Assembly: GCF_900176205.1 (NCBI RefSeq)
Contig: NZ_LT859959.1
Coordinates: 3,369,001-3,433,000, forward strand
DNA length: 64,000 bases
DNA from: Bradyrhizobium sp. ORS 285
GTDB lineage: Bacteria; Pseudomonadota; Alphaproteobacteria; Rhizobiales; Xanthobacteraceae
Direction: 5' to 3'
Made by a program: the position numbers and the translations under genes. Positions 18,507 through 28,909 of the stretch are shown piece by piece. How positions within the stretch are numbered: position 1 is the stretch's first letter; each line of letters starts with the position of its first letter. Under the pieces are notes generated by a model. That model made no database searches, had not been told where the DNA came from, and saw only the letters and a list, made by a program, of their open reading frames with translations.

Positions 18507-19333
18507 CGCTGCTTCAGCCGCGGGTTCAGTGCATCGTTGAGGCCCTGGCCGACCAGGGAGACGGCGAGCACGGTGATGAGGATCGCGACACCGGGAATGG
18601 CCGAGACGTACCATTGCACGCGCAACACGTCGCGGCCGAGCCCGATCAGATTGCCCCAGGACGCGACGTTGGCATCCGACAGCCGCAGGAACGCAAGCGC
18701 GCTCTCCAAGAGAATGGCGACAGCCATCACGACGCCGGCATAGACGATCACCGGCGGCAGCGCATTGGGCAGGATCTCGCGCAGGATCAGCTGCGTATCG
18801 CGCATGCCGAGTGTGCGGCCGGCCTGGACGAATTCGCGGCTCCGCAGCGACAGGAACTCGGCGCGCGTCAACCGTGCGGGAGCGGGCCACGAGACGATGC
18901 CCACGGCGATCGTCACTGTCGTCAAGGTCGAGCCGAACACGGCCACCAGCACCAGCAGCAGCACGAAGTTCGGCAGCGTCTGGAACGCCTCGGTGATGCG
19001 CATCAGAATGTTGTCGATCCAGCCGCCATAGTAGCCGGCGAGCGCGCCGACCAGGATGCCGATCGTCACCGCAATCAGCGTGGCGACGCCGCCGATCAGG
19101 AGCGAGATCCGCGCGCCATAGAAGATCTGGGCGGCAATGTCGCGGCCGGAATTGTCGGTGCCGAGCAGGAAACGCGGATTTGCGAACGGCCAGATCAAGG
19201 GCCGGCCGGCGAGGGCAAGGGGATCGCGCGGATAGAAATAGCCGGCGCTGATCGCCATGCCCAAGACGACGAGCAGCAGGACGAGGCCCAGCACCGCGGC
19301 GGGACTGCGAAAGTATCGTTTCACGGCATCCAT
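18503..19333 (-). CDS. ABC importer permease (DppC-type)
   Basis: This 276-residue inner-membrane permease of the oligopeptide/dipeptide family has an N-terminal span (~12-32), the typical short periplasmic motif with LLGTDNSGRDI, and the permease ATPase-contact loop (EFVQAGRTLGMRDTQLILREI). It pairs with the DppB-type permease whose stop lies 3 bases upstream and overlaps the ATPase start downstream. Confidence 0.92.
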   Translation of the reverse strand: MDAVKRYFRSPAAVLGLVLLLVVLGMAISAGYFYPRDPLALAGRPLIWPFANPRFLLGTDNSGRDIAAQIFYGARISLLIGGVATLIAVTIGILVGALAGYYGGWIDNILMRITEAFQTLPNFVLLLVLVAVFGSTLTTVTIAVGIVSWPAPARLTRAEFLSLRSREFVQAGRTLGMRDTQLILREILPNALPPVIVYAGVVMAVAILLESALAFLRLSDANVASWGNLIGLGRDVLRVQWYVSAIPGVAILITVLAVSLVGQGLNDALNPRLKQR

Positions 19334-19336
19334 GCG

Positions 19337-20314
19337 CTAGCTCTCCGCCGAGATGCGCGGGTCGAGCCGCGCATAGAGCAGGTCGGTGATGAAGTTGACC
19401 AGGATGACCAGCAGCGCGGAGACGAACACGATGCCGAGCAGCGTATTGAGATCGCGCTGGACCACGGACTCATAGGCGAGGCGACCGAGGCCCGGCAGCG
19501 AGAACACCGTCTCCACGACGACCGAGCCGCCGAGCATCGTGCCGGCCTGCAGCCCGATCAGTGTGACCATCGGCAGCAGCGCGTTGCGCAGCACGTGCCG
19601 GGTGATGATGCGGGTCTCATCGAGACCCTTGGCGCGCGCCGTGCGGACGAAGTCGAGATTGAGCACCTCGAGCATCGAGGCGCGCATGATGCGCAGATAA
19701 ATTGCCAGGAAGATCAGGCCAAGCGTCAGCGATGGCAGCACCAGATGGCTCGCGATGTCGAGCACGCGCCAGAGGCCGGTGCTGACCGCGCCGATATCCT
19801 CGAAGCCGCCGGCCGGCAGCCATTGCAGATAGATCGAGAAAACCACGATGGCCATCAGGCCGAACCAGAAGGACGGCGTGGCGTAGAAGATCAAACCGAC
19901 GGTCGAGATCAGCGTATCCGGCCATCGGTTGACGCCGCGCGCCGCGATCACGCCGAATACGAGACCAAAGAAGAACGCAAAGGAGAGTGCCGAGGTCATC
20001 AGCAGCAAAGTCGGCGGCAGCCGTTCCAGGATGACGGTCGCAACGGGCTTGCCGTAGATTGCGGAGAAGCCGAGATCGAGCCGGACCAGGCGCCACAGAT
20101 AGTTGGTGAGCTGCATCGGGACCGAGAGGTCGAGCCCATAGAAGCGGCGCAGCTCGCGCGCCGTCGCAGCATCGCCGCCGCCCATCTGCGCCATCATCGC
20201 GTCGACCGTATCGCCCGGCGCGAGCTGCAGCAGGAGAAAGACGCCGATGAGGATCAGCAACAGGGTCGGGATCGAGGCGGCGAGCCGCCGCCCCGCAAGG
20301 CTCAGGATGCGCAT
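19337..20314 (-). CDS. ABC importer permease (DppB-type)
   Basis: This 325-residue permease begins with the family's N-terminal span (AASIPTLLLILIGVFLLLQL) and large periplasmic loop (PGDTVDAMMAQMGG). The contact-loop motif (DFVRTARAKGLDETRIITRHVLRNAL) sits near two thirds of the length. It lies 23 bases after the binding-protein stop and 3 bases before the second permease start, so the four genes form one operon. Confidence 0.92.
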   Translation of the reverse strand: MRILSLAGRRLAASIPTLLLILIGVFLLLQLAPGDTVDAMMAQMGGGDAATARELRRFYGLDLSVPMQLTNYLWRLVRLDLGFSAIYGKPVATVILERLPPTLLLMTSALSFAFFFGLVFGVIAARGVNRWPDTLISTVGLIFYATPSFWFGLMAIVVFSIYLQWLPAGGFEDIGAVSTGLWRVLDIASHLVLPSLTLGLIFLAIYLRIMRASMLEVLNLDFVRTARAKGLDETRIITRHVLRNALLPMVTLIGLQAGTMLGGSVVVETVFSLPGLGRLAYESVVQRDLNTLLGIVFVSALLVILVNFITDLLYARLDPRISAES

Positions 20315-20337
20315 GGCCTATTCTGACGTATCAAGGC

Positions 20338-21954
20338 TCAGGCGGAAAGCCAGAGATCGTGCCAGCTGGTCGATCCCCAGCGCGGGGTGTTCGAGTGGTT
20401 GCGCGCCTTCGCCGTGATCACCGTGACGAAGATCTGCTCGATCGGCATCCACACCGGCAGCTCGGTATTGGCCTCGCGCACGAAGTCGGCATAGAGCGCC
20501 TTGCGCTTGACCGGATCGACCTCGGTTGCGGCGTCGTCGATGATCTTGTCGATCTTGGCGTCGTCCCAGCCCCACTGGTTGGTCCACGGCGCGCCCTTGG
20601 GCTGGCCGGAGCGGTACCACACCGTGGTCGAAACCGCGGGGTCGTTGCGGTACTGATGCCAGCCGGTCGCCAGGTCGAAGGCGTGCTCGTCATAGACCTG
20701 CTTGAGGAAGCCGCCGCCGTCATTGCGCACGATCTCGACCTGGATGCCGACCTCGCCCAGGGATTGCTGGATGAAGGTCGACCACAGCGAGATGTCCTCG
20801 CCCCAGGGGGCGGGCAGCAGCCTCAGCGAGAAGCGGTTGCCGCCGGCGGCCGGCTTGTAGCCGGCCTCGTCGAGCAGCGCGGCTGCCTTGGCCTTGTCGT
20901 AGGGATATTGCGGCGTGTTCGCGCCGGGATAGAAGTCGGTCGAGGTCGACGGGATCGGGCCGGTGCCGAGCTTGGCGAAATCGCCGAGGAAGTTCTCGAT
21001 GAAGAACGGCACGTTGATCGCATGCGCAATCGCGCGGCGGACCTTGATGTCCGACAGCTCCTTGCGGCGGACGTTGAATTCCAGCGTGTTGGTGCGCGCG
21101 TTGCCTTCGTTGCCCTTGGTCGAGACGATGAAGCGCTTGTCCTTGCCGAGCCGCGCCATGTCCGAGATCGTCAGCCCCGAGAACGGGCTGTATTGCAGCT
21201 CGCCCGCCTCGAGCTGAGCCGCCGCCGCGGCGCGATCGGTGATGACCTTCCACACGATGCGGTCGAGGTAGGGCGCGTTGGGACGCCAGTAATCCGCGTT
21301 GCGGTCGGCGATGATGTATTGGCCGCGCTCGTATTTCACGAACTTGAAGGGGCCGGTGCCGATCGGCGCGAGATTGGCAGGGTTCTGCCGGATGTCACCG
21401 TTCTCATAGATGTGCTTGGCCGAGACGTAGCCGAGATCGGGCAACGCGCGCAGCAGCAGGTTGAGCGGCATCGGGCGCTCGTAGCGGAAGATCGCCGTTT
21501 GCGGATCCGGCGTATCGACCGCGGTCAGGAACAGCTGCAAGGTCGATCCGTAGTTGAGGATCTTCTTCCACATGTTCATCGCGGTGAAGGCGACGTCCTC
21601 GGACGTGAACGGCTTGCCATCGTGCCAGGTGACGCCCTTGCGCAGCTTGAACGTGACGGTCTTGCCGTCCGGCGTGGCTTCCCAGCTCTCGGCGAGCACA
21701 CCGACCGGCTGTCCCTGGGCATCGAGGTCGACGAGGTTCTCCTGGATCTTGCCGCCGATGATGTAGACGCCGGTCGAGGCCTGCAGGCTTGGATTGAGCT
21801 GGCGCTGCTCGGCGCCGTAATGCACGTTGAACACGCCGCCCTTGCGCGGGGTCTCCTGGGCAAAGGCCCGGAGCGGATTGACCACGTTGGCTGCGATCGC
21901 GGCCGAGGTCAGCAGTGCGGTACGGCGGGTGATGTCGAAACGGCTCGAATTCAT
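20338..21954 (-). CDS. ABC importer substrate-binding protein (family 5), Tat-type signal
   Basis: This 538-residue periplasmic solute-binding protein of the DppA/OppA family carries a signal with twin arginines (TRRTALLTSAA, residues 9-19) and an AFAQ-like cleavage region, which suggests Tat export. The family motif region (LAESWEATPDGKTVTFKLRK...) is near residue 85. It binds the transported peptide, opine or similar ligand; specificity cannot be read from sequence. The ATG at 21954 is chosen over a TTG one codon upstream because GGGAGACC lies at correct spacing. It is first in the importer operon, downstream of a GntR-like palindrome. Confidence 0.92.
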   Translation of the reverse strand: MNSSRFDITRRTALLTSAAIAANVVNPLRAFAQETPRKGGVFNVHYGAEQRQLNPSLQASTGVYIIGGKIQENLVDLDAQGQPVGVLAESWEATPDGKTVTFKLRKGVTWHDGKPFTSEDVAFTAMNMWKKILNYGSTLQLFLTAVDTPDPQTAIFRYERPMPLNLLLRALPDLGYVSAKHIYENGDIRQNPANLAPIGTGPFKFVKYERGQYIIADRNADYWRPNAPYLDRIVWKVITDRAAAAAQLEAGELQYSPFSGLTISDMARLGKDKRFIVSTKGNEGNARTNTLEFNVRRKELSDIKVRRAIAHAINVPFFIENFLGDFAKLGTGPIPSTSTDFYPGANTPQYPYDKAKAAALLDEAGYKPAAGGNRFSLRLLPAPWGEDISLWSTFIQQSLGEVGIQVEIVRNDGGGFLKQVYDEHAFDLATGWHQYRNDPAVSTTVWYRSGQPKGAPWTNQWGWDDAKIDKIIDDAATEVDPVKRKALYADFVREANTELPVWMPIEQIFVTVITAKARNHSNTPRWGSTSWHDLWLSA

Positions 21955-22101
21955 CAAGGTCTCCCGAAGGCCATGTCGAGGCTGGCCGATGGTGCAATGC
22001 CCCGAAGCTTACGCGGATCGCAACGCCGAGTCATTCCCAATCGCGCAGGCTGAACTGTCGCAGCCGAGACGCCTCGGCAAATCCCTGGTGAAACAGATTG
22101 C

Positions 22102-22111
22102 TCGTATACGA
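22102..22111. promoter_or_regulatory. GntR-family operator-like palindrome upstream of importer operon
   Basis: TCGTATACGA is a perfect 10-base palindrome fitting the TNGTATACNA pattern recognised by FadR-subfamily GntR repressors. It sits ~150 bp upstream of the substrate-binding protein start in the 317-base gap to the kinase gene. No GntR gene is in the window, so the regulator would be encoded elsewhere. The rest of the gap shows no gene. Confidence 0.35.
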
Positions 22112-22271
22112 ACGAACGACGGGATGGCCGGGCTGCTGCGGTAGCGGGTGGCGGAATTGCTTGCCATCGCGCCCGGCTCGGAGGAGCGATCGCCGAAGCC
22201 GGCAGCTTGCGCCCCTCCACAGGAGATCTCGATCAGATCTGCAACTTCAAAGAAGAGGAAATGTTCTCTTG

Positions 22272-23887
22272 CTATTTGAGGTGTGCCTGAGGCGGCTCTT
22301 CGCCAGCCGGCAGACGTAGCTCGAAGCGCACCTCATCGTCGGACGGCAGGAGATCGATCTGGCCGCCATGGCTTATCATGACGGCGCGCACGATAGCCAG
22401 GCCCATTCCGGTTCCGCCGCTGTCGCGCCGCGTGGTGAAGAACGCGTCGAAGATCCGCTCGCGGTTGGCCGGCGAGATCGGACTGCCGTCGTTGCTCACG
22501 CTGAGGACCAATTGTTCGCCTCGATCGTCGAGCTCCAGGCGGATCGTGCGGGCGCCGTGACGGACGGCATTGTCGGCAAGGTGGGTGAGGACGATCAGGA
22601 GCGTCTCGCTGGACAGCCTGATCGGCAGATGCACCGCGCCGCCTGTTCCAATTTGTGCTGTAGGATAGCGTTCGCGCAGCGGACCGATCACCTCGGCCAG
22701 GCTGCTCGCCTCGCTCTGCTGGAGGGCTTCGGCACGCGCAAGCTCCCGCAGCCGCTGCGCCATCCGGTCAAGCCGCTCGGCATCGCCAAGAATGTTGGTC
22801 AGAAACGTCTCCTGCTCGGCGTGCGTCAGCTGGCCTGAGGTGGCATGCAGGGAGTCCAGCATCAGCTCCGCCGCGCCCTTGATCGAGGTCAGCGGCGATT
22901 TGAGCTCGTGCGTCAGGTGCGCGGAGAAGTTTCGGATGTAGCTGGAGCGCCGCGCCAGCTGCTCGGCCATCGCGAAGAAATGCTCCGCAAGTTCAGCAAA
23001 GTCGCGCGTGCCGTAATGGGCGAGCGGGCGGAATCCGGCAGGATCATTGCGCCCGATACGCCCGGCGCGGTCGACCAGCTCGCGCATCGGGCGGGTGATC
23101 GTCCGCGCCACGATGAAGCCGACAAGCAGCGTGGTGAGGATGATGGCGGAGCCCGCGGCAATGAACTTGCCACGCTCCACATAGAGGTGCTCGAAGATGT
23201 TGCGCGGCGTCCGCGAGGTGTAGATGACTCCGACGACATGATCGTTGACGATGACGGGCATGGCCGAGAACACGTGGACACCCACGCCGCGGCTGAACGA
23301 GTAGATCGGCGGAGGCGATTTGTCGGGAATGCGGATGCGGAGCGCCGCGCTGTATTTCCCCTTCAGCGCAGCGGCGATCTCGTCGATATGGGCAAGCGAT
23401 TTGCCCATCTCGTCGCGGCCGGCGATCACGACGCCCTGCGGATCGAGCACGCGAAAGCCGGCCAAGGTGACCTTCTGCGTCTCGCGGATGATCGGCCACA
23501 GCCGTGCGCCGATCGCGACATAAGCGGGGTCAGCGGGCTGAGGCGCCTCGCGCGCATCGGGACGGCGGACGAAGAGATCATTGGCGAGCAGATCGAGCAA
23601 GGGCCGGATCGGCGTCACCTCGTCGGTGGCATCGGGCCGTGCCTCGGGCGGGATCTCCGCACCCAGCGGAATGCCGGCGGCGAGGCGCGCCGAGACCTCC
23701 TCGGCAAATAAGGCCGCGAGCACGCGGCTCTGCGCGATCAGCTCGGCCTGGGTCTGGCGGATCAGCTGGTTGTCGTAGATGCGGAAGAAAAACAGCCCGA
23801 CGAGCGGCAGGGTGGCGACGAGCGCGAGCACGCCGAACACGATCTGTCCGAGCGACGGCCGCCATTTTTTCTTCGGCTTCGGCGCGA

Positions 23888-23891
<4 letters not shown>
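22272..23891 (-). CDS. Sensor histidine kinase, CreC-like
   Basis: This 539-residue inner-membrane kinase has two spans (about 18-40 and 245-268) enclosing a ~200-residue periplasmic sensor, then HAMP, HisKA with phospho-acceptor His328 (AHLTHELKSPLTSIKGA) and a HATPase domain (DNAVRHGA, GGTGMGLAIV). It resembles CreC and likely phosphorylates the response regulator encoded immediately upstream; the ATG overlaps that gene's stop by four bases (ATGA). The signal is unknown. Confidence 0.9.
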
Positions 23892-24612
<721 letters not shown>

Positions 24613-24613
<1 letters not shown>

Positions 24614-26088
24614 TAGCTGGGGTTCTGGATCAGGGGATGTGTATCGAGATAGCGCTGCAAGCGCCAGCCGCGGAACGTCCAGGAGCGCCAGTTCGCCATG
24701 TCCTTTGCCTGCTGGTCCAACAGACTCTGGTTCATGCGGGACAGTGCGGATTCCCCGGGCAGCAGCAGCATGGCTCGCCGGACCGCCGGCAGGGCCTGCG
24801 GACCTAGGCTCAGAAGATAGGGCATGTCGATGGCGGTCCCGCTTCGTCCGTCTTCGCGGCTATGAGCGACGTTGTAGTCGGCGATCACTGCGGAGAAATT
24901 GACGAGGGCGCAGCCATAGAGAGTCGCCGCAAGCGCAATCAGGTTCATGCGGACGAGCCACGCCGTGGGGCGGTCCAGGACGATCCGGACCACGATCAGG
25001 ATCAGGCCGATGCCAACCAGCGCCATCCAGATCAGCGCCGCGATGCGCCAGTGGGTCAGGAGGTAGGTCTGGACGTAAATGTGGACCCGCTGGATCGAGG
25101 ACAGCACCAGCAGCAGATTCTGTCCGACCCAGAGGTAGACCAGTGGACGGATCAGCCGCGGCTCGTCGTCGCGTTTGGAGCGGACGGCGATGATGACGAA
25201 GGCGGCGGCCAGCAGTGCCGTGACGATCAGCGGATAGGCGCCGCGATGCGCATAGGTGGCGTAGGTCATCCCGTCGGGAAGCGCCGCATGGCCCCACAGG
25301 TATACGCCATCCAGCGCAGTTTGAATCGCAAACAGCAGGTTGAACAGGAGCAACGAGCGAACGACGGTTTGCGGATTGAGCAGGGGAGATGCGATCGACG
25401 ATGTCTGCTCGGCCTCGGCATCGATCGGCAGGCGCGGCGTCTTCGTCCGCTGCCGCCAGCGCAGATGGATGAACGGCCAGATCAGAGACAGCATCAAGAG
25501 CCAGAAGAGCGGGCGGCCGAAGCTCAGGTTGGAAACCACGTGCTGGGGCCGGAGCTGATCGAGCCACTGCTCGATGACCGGGTTGGCTGCGGCGAATAGC
25601 AGGCTGAAGACGAGGCCGAGGGCGAGTGGAATGCTCCAGGTCAGCAGCAGCCGCGTAAAGTCGTGCGCGCGAAGCGTTGCGATGGCGTCGGGGATCAGCC
25701 TGAACGGTCCGACCAGGAGCAGCTGTCGTGCGGCCGTGACCGGCAGGCGAAGCCCTTCGGCTGCGGGGTTTGTCATCAGGGCGATTGCTGAGATCGTTGC
25801 GAGGACCACGCTCGAGACCGACAGCAGGGTCAGGTCCTCGATCGCAGGCAGCAGTCCCAGGACGAGCAGCACGGCTGCGAGCCTCGTCCGCGATCGATCG
25901 ATGCCGGCGTGATTGGCAAGCAGGCTGGTCGCGACCAGCGCGGCGGTGAAGATCGGAAGCGAGAGCCCTGGGGCTTGATCGTAGAACAGGATATCGGCGA
26001 GCGCGAGGAGCGCGAAGGCGAGGGCGAATTTGTGCCACATGGAGAGCGAGACGGCTGGAGACGCCGTCAGCTCCGCGGAGCTGGTCAT
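24613..26088 (-). CDS. DUF4173-family polytopic membrane protein
   Basis: This 491-residue protein has about ten or more hydrophobic spans, with conserved-looking blocks FNLLFAIQTALDGVYLWG and YVWVGQN-like YLWVGQNLLLVLSS typical of DUF4173. A soluble C-terminal tail begins near residue 410 (VNFSAVIADYNVAH). Function is unknown. It heads a three-gene operon with the CreBC-like regulators, so it may be a sensor partner or a regulated envelope protein. The ATG at 26088 follows GAGG at good spacing; a start 87 bases further up lacks support. Confidence 0.78.
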
Positions 26089-26302
26089 TTGCGGGGGTCC
26101 TCGATTGAGTGACGATACGGCCGGCAGTCGGCAGCCGATGACCGCACCATGACCCCGCCGCGTGCAGCCGCTCACGAGCGGGCCTGCAGCATTTCAGGAT
26201 TTGTTTGCAGATTTCGTGCAGAGGCGATTCAGCTCCTGGCGTTGGAGGTTGAGCGTTGTTAGGCAGAGTCCGTCTTTCTCAAGGGAATGATCGGCTGCTC
26301 AC

Positions 26303-27655
26303 ATGCTCGGACGTATCAGGACCATCGTCCTCTGGATCCTTGCTCTGGCTTTCATTGCCATCACGCTCAACAGCAACGAGCCCTATCTGGTCCGGCTGCG
26401 CGGGACAGGGCACGCCGCGTTGCTCATCATCGGGCTGGCAGCTCCGCTGCTGCTTGTGATGAGCGGGCGCTGGCGCGACGGCATGGCTGGACGCATGCTG
26501 GTCCTGGCATGGTGCATCCCGGTGCTCGCGCTCACCGCGACGCAGTTCGCGTTCGCCTGGCGCAAATACGAGACGTTTCAGACGGCACCGGATGTCGCGC
26601 GTCTGCTCGGACGGCATTTCATCGTGGGCTACACGTCTGTCGATGAAGCCGCCGCCTTGGCCGGGCAGGGCCTGATCGCCGGCGTGTATGTCACTCATCA
26701 CAATGTGCGCGGACGGACCGAGGCGCAGCTGAGCGCCGACATGGCACGGCTACAGGCGGAGCGCAGGGCAGCCGGGCTGCCGCCGCTGCTCGTGTCGGCC
26801 GACCAGGAAGGAGGCAGGGTCGCGCATCTCTCGCCGACGTTGCCGAACATGCCGGGGCTGGCGACCTTGGCCGATCACCCGGCTGCGCGGCGTGCCCATG
26901 ATGCGTACGAGATGGGGCGCGCCCAGGGGCAGTCGCTGGCGTCAGCGGGCATCACTTTCAACTTGGCGCCGGTGGTCGATCTGCGGCCACGCTGGACGCG
27001 TAACCGGTTCGATTTTCATACGCTGATCGGGCAGCGTGCGATCTCCAACGATCCGGCCGTGGTGGGGGACATCGCGCTCAGCTATGTCCGTGGCCTGGAG
27101 GCGAGCGGCGTGCAGGCGGCGGTCAAGCACTTCCCGGGTCTCGGGCGCGTAGAGGCCGACACGCATCACTTCTCCGCGCAGCTCGATACATCAGCCGAGG
27201 TGCTGGAGCAGTCCGATTGGCGGCCGTTCCGCCAGGTGCTGGACAATTCACATGCAGCCATGATGGTGGGTCACGTGATGGTCGACGCGATCGATCGGGA
27301 GCGGCCGGCCTCGCACTCAAAAGCGGTGCTCGAAGGCCTCATCCGCGGCCGGTGGAACTATCAGGGCGTGATCATCACCGATGATCTCGTGATGGGAGCG
27401 ATCTACGGACACGATCTCTGCAAGGCCGTCGTCGAAGCCCTCAATGGCGGCGCCGATCTGTTGCTCGTGGCCTATGACGGCACGCAGTTTCATCGCGTGT
27501 TCGGCTGCGCCAAACAGGCTCTCGCGGAAGGACGGCTCGATCTGGCTGCGCTGCGCCGGAGCGATGAGCGGCTGACGCACTGGCTGCGGCGGGACGAGGG
27601 CCCGCAGGCCGCAAATGTCCTCACGAGTTCCGGGCCCTCGCCGCGCACGCGTTGA
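26303..27655 (+). CDS. Membrane-anchored glycoside hydrolase family 3 (NagZ-like)
   Basis: This 450-residue protein has three N-terminal spans (~8-26, 36-54, 64-84) ahead of a GH3 catalytic barrel. The NagZ signature KHFPGLG is at 275-281 with the following D-x-H (ADTHH), and the likely nucleophile Asp is in TDDLVMGAI (359-367). NagZ enzymes remove N-acetylglucosamine from muropeptides in the cytoplasm. Here the positive-inside rule (GRWRDGMAGR between spans 2 and 3) puts the enzyme domain on the periplasmic side, suggesting a different glycan. It is divergent from the DUF4173 operon across a 214-base promoter region. Confidence 0.85.
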   Translation: MLGRIRTIVLWILALAFIAITLNSNEPYLVRLRGTGHAALLIIGLAAPLLLVMSGRWRDGMAGRMLVLAWCIPVLALTATQFAFAWRKYETFQTAPDVARLLGRHFIVGYTSVDEAAALAGQGLIAGVYVTHHNVRGRTEAQLSADMARLQAERRAAGLPPLLVSADQEGGRVAHLSPTLPNMPGLATLADHPAARRAHDAYEMGRAQGQSLASAGITFNLAPVVDLRPRWTRNRFDFHTLIGQRAISNDPAVVGDIALSYVRGLEASGVQAAVKHFPGLGRVEADTHHFSAQLDTSAEVLEQSDWRPFRQVLDNSHAAMMVGHVMVDAIDRERPASHSKAVLEGLIRGRWNYQGVIITDDLVMGAIYGHDLCKAVVEALNGGADLLLVAYDGTQFHRVFGCAKQALAEGRLDLAALRRSDERLTHWLRRDEGPQAANVLTSSGPSPRTR

Positions 27656-27669
27656 AAGGCGGCGGAGTG

Positions 27670-27709
27670 GGACCGGGAGCGCGCGCTCAGCGCGGGCCGT
27701 TCCCGGTCC
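27670..27709. terminator. Inverted repeat between convergent genes
   Basis: GGACCGGGA (27670-27678) pairs with TCCCGGTCC (27701-27709), with additional GC-rich pairing in the loop. It lies just past the GH3 stop and overlaps the last codons of the convergent small gene ending at 27687, so it can serve both directions. Confidence 0.55.
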
Positions 27710-27974
27710 AATTGCGCCAGGACACGTTGGAGAGGCTGCGCAAGTCGGTCCCCAGAGGACGGCGCGCTTGTTTGTCGTGCTGGCCGACGATCTGTTCCGA
27801 CTCGCGGACCTTCAGTTGAAGCTCCGCGACCTGCCGCTTCGTCCGTTCGATCGCCTTGGGATCAGAGCTTTCGCCGATCGTGAATCGTGCGGTCTCGATC
27901 TGTTTGAGCGCTGCGCGGTTCTTCTTCAGCTGTGCGCGATGCCAGGCAACCTTGCTGTCACTATCCGCAACCAT
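27687..27974 (-). CDS. Small conserved-looking hypothetical coiled-coil protein
   Basis: This 95-residue, charged, helical protein (KVAWHRAQLKKNRAALKQIE...) has no signal or membrane span. The central stretch is predicted coiled coil. The ATG at 27974 is preceded by CAGGAG at good spacing, which decides it over a longer frame. I do not recognise a family. It sits among other small stress-type proteins. Confidence 0.65.
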   Translation of the reverse strand: MVADSDSKVAWHRAQLKKNRAALKQIETARFTIGESSDPKAIERTKRQVAELQLKVRESEQIVGQHDKQARRPLGTDLRSLSNVSWRNWTGNGPR

Positions 27975-28100
27975 GGTCCACTCCTGAGACGTGGCGCGAA
28001 GACTAAACAACCGAGTCTTGATTCGCGACTGTCTCAGGCCGTGGGGTGCATGCATCGGAGTACCGATCTATCAAGATCCCGGCGGCTCACTCCAGGAAGC

Positions 28101-28292
28101 TTACTCCAGCCCTGCGGCGTGCCGCATCTCGTCGATCAGTTCGGACGCCTCCGCTTTGGTCTGGACATCCGGAGTGGGATCCGGGCGCCCCGCCTGTTCG
28201 CTCAGCGTCTTCAAGTAGGAGGCCTGAGCATCCGTCATCGGATCGTCGCCCGAGACCCAGGTCTTCGGATCTTTCTCAATCTTCTCCGTCAT
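28101..28292 (-). CDS. DUF3072 family small protein
   Basis: This 63-residue protein matches the DUF3072 pattern: DPKTWVSGDDPMTDAQASYL followed by KTLSEQAGR and an acidic helical end. Such proteins are common in rhizobia and actinobacteria, often with stress genes; function unknown. The ATG at 28292 follows AAGGAG at 7-8 bases. A weak EcfG-like promoter (GGAAC-N16-TGTT) can be drawn at 28330-28354 on the same strand. Confidence 0.8.
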   Translation of the reverse strand: MTEKIEKDPKTWVSGDDPMTDAQASYLKTLSEQAGRPDPTPDVQTKAEASELIDEMRHAAGLE

Positions 28293-28403
28293 CGCTGATC
28301 TCCTTGCCATCATCGCCGAATGACGATCCAACACAGCGATCGGCAGAATGTTCCTCTTATGTTCTAGTTGCTGGCGTCGTGTCCTCTCGCGCTTGGCGAG
28401 GAC

Positions 28404-28766
28404 TCACGACGGCGCTGCCTTCCGCGACGAAAGCCGCGATTGCGAAGCGGGATTGTGTTCGTCCGTCGCGTCGGCGCCATGTGGTTTGGGAAGCACGATC
28501 TCGTCGCGCGGGCTTGTCAGCTCGTCCGGCGTTGCCTCGCACGGCTTGATCTCGAAGTTGTTGTCGAGCACCTTCTCGCCGTGCGGATCCAAGGTCACGA
28601 GATCAGCCTGTTCGGCCGCCTCCCAGACCTCGCGCTCGGTCCGAAACGGACGGGTCAATCTTTCGTCATTCTCAAACAGTGCGTAGGGCACGAGGAGCTC
28701 CAGATCGCGGTCCGCCGGAGCGTCCAGCTCGTCCGCGGCGTGCGGTCCGTCCAGGGCTGCTCCCAC
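28404..28766 (-). CDS. Hypothetical acidic protein
   Basis: This 120-residue protein has a coherent central part (ELLVPYALFENDERLTRPFR, EREVWEAAEQADLVTLDPHG) of protein-like composition and a polar tail. A GTG start at 28766 is chosen because GGGGAGG lies seven bases upstream; a longer frame to 28886 has no such site. No family is recognised. It is divergent from the PfpI gene. Confidence 0.6.
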   Translation of the reverse strand: MGAALDGPHAADELDAPADRDLELLVPYALFENDERLTRPFRTEREVWEAAEQADLVTLDPHGEKVLDNNFEIKPCEATPDELTSPRDEIVLPKPHGADATDEHNPASQSRLSSRKAAPS

Positions 28767-28851
28767 ACACAAACCTCCCCGAGGCTTGGCTGTTCCACGG
28801 CCTCCAGCCGCATCGATCGACCAGTTGTGACGATCGGTCCTGCATTGCCGC

Positions 28852-28877
28852 GGAACGATGATACCTGGCGCAAGGTT
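28852..28877 (+). promoter_or_regulatory. Possible EcfG-type promoter of the PfpI gene
   Basis: GGAAC (28852-28856), 17 bases, GGTT (28874-28877): one mismatch from the alphaproteobacterial EcfG consensus GGAAC-N16/17-CGTT. Transcription would start near 28884, about 25 bases before the start codon. Confidence 0.4.
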
Positions 28878-28909
28878 GCCCGCCATATCGATCTGAACAG
28901 GAGAGAATG

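Noticed and set aside
18614..20326. 570-codon plus-strand open frame, and similar ones at 8306-10705 and 20359-22053
   Set aside because: All lie antiparallel to well-identified transporter genes and have low-complexity His/Asp/Arg compositions.
28766..28796. EcfG-like promoter (GGAAC-N16-GGTT) for the gene at 28404-28766
   Set aside because: The predicted transcription start would fall on the start codon itself, which conflicts with the clear ribosome-binding site.
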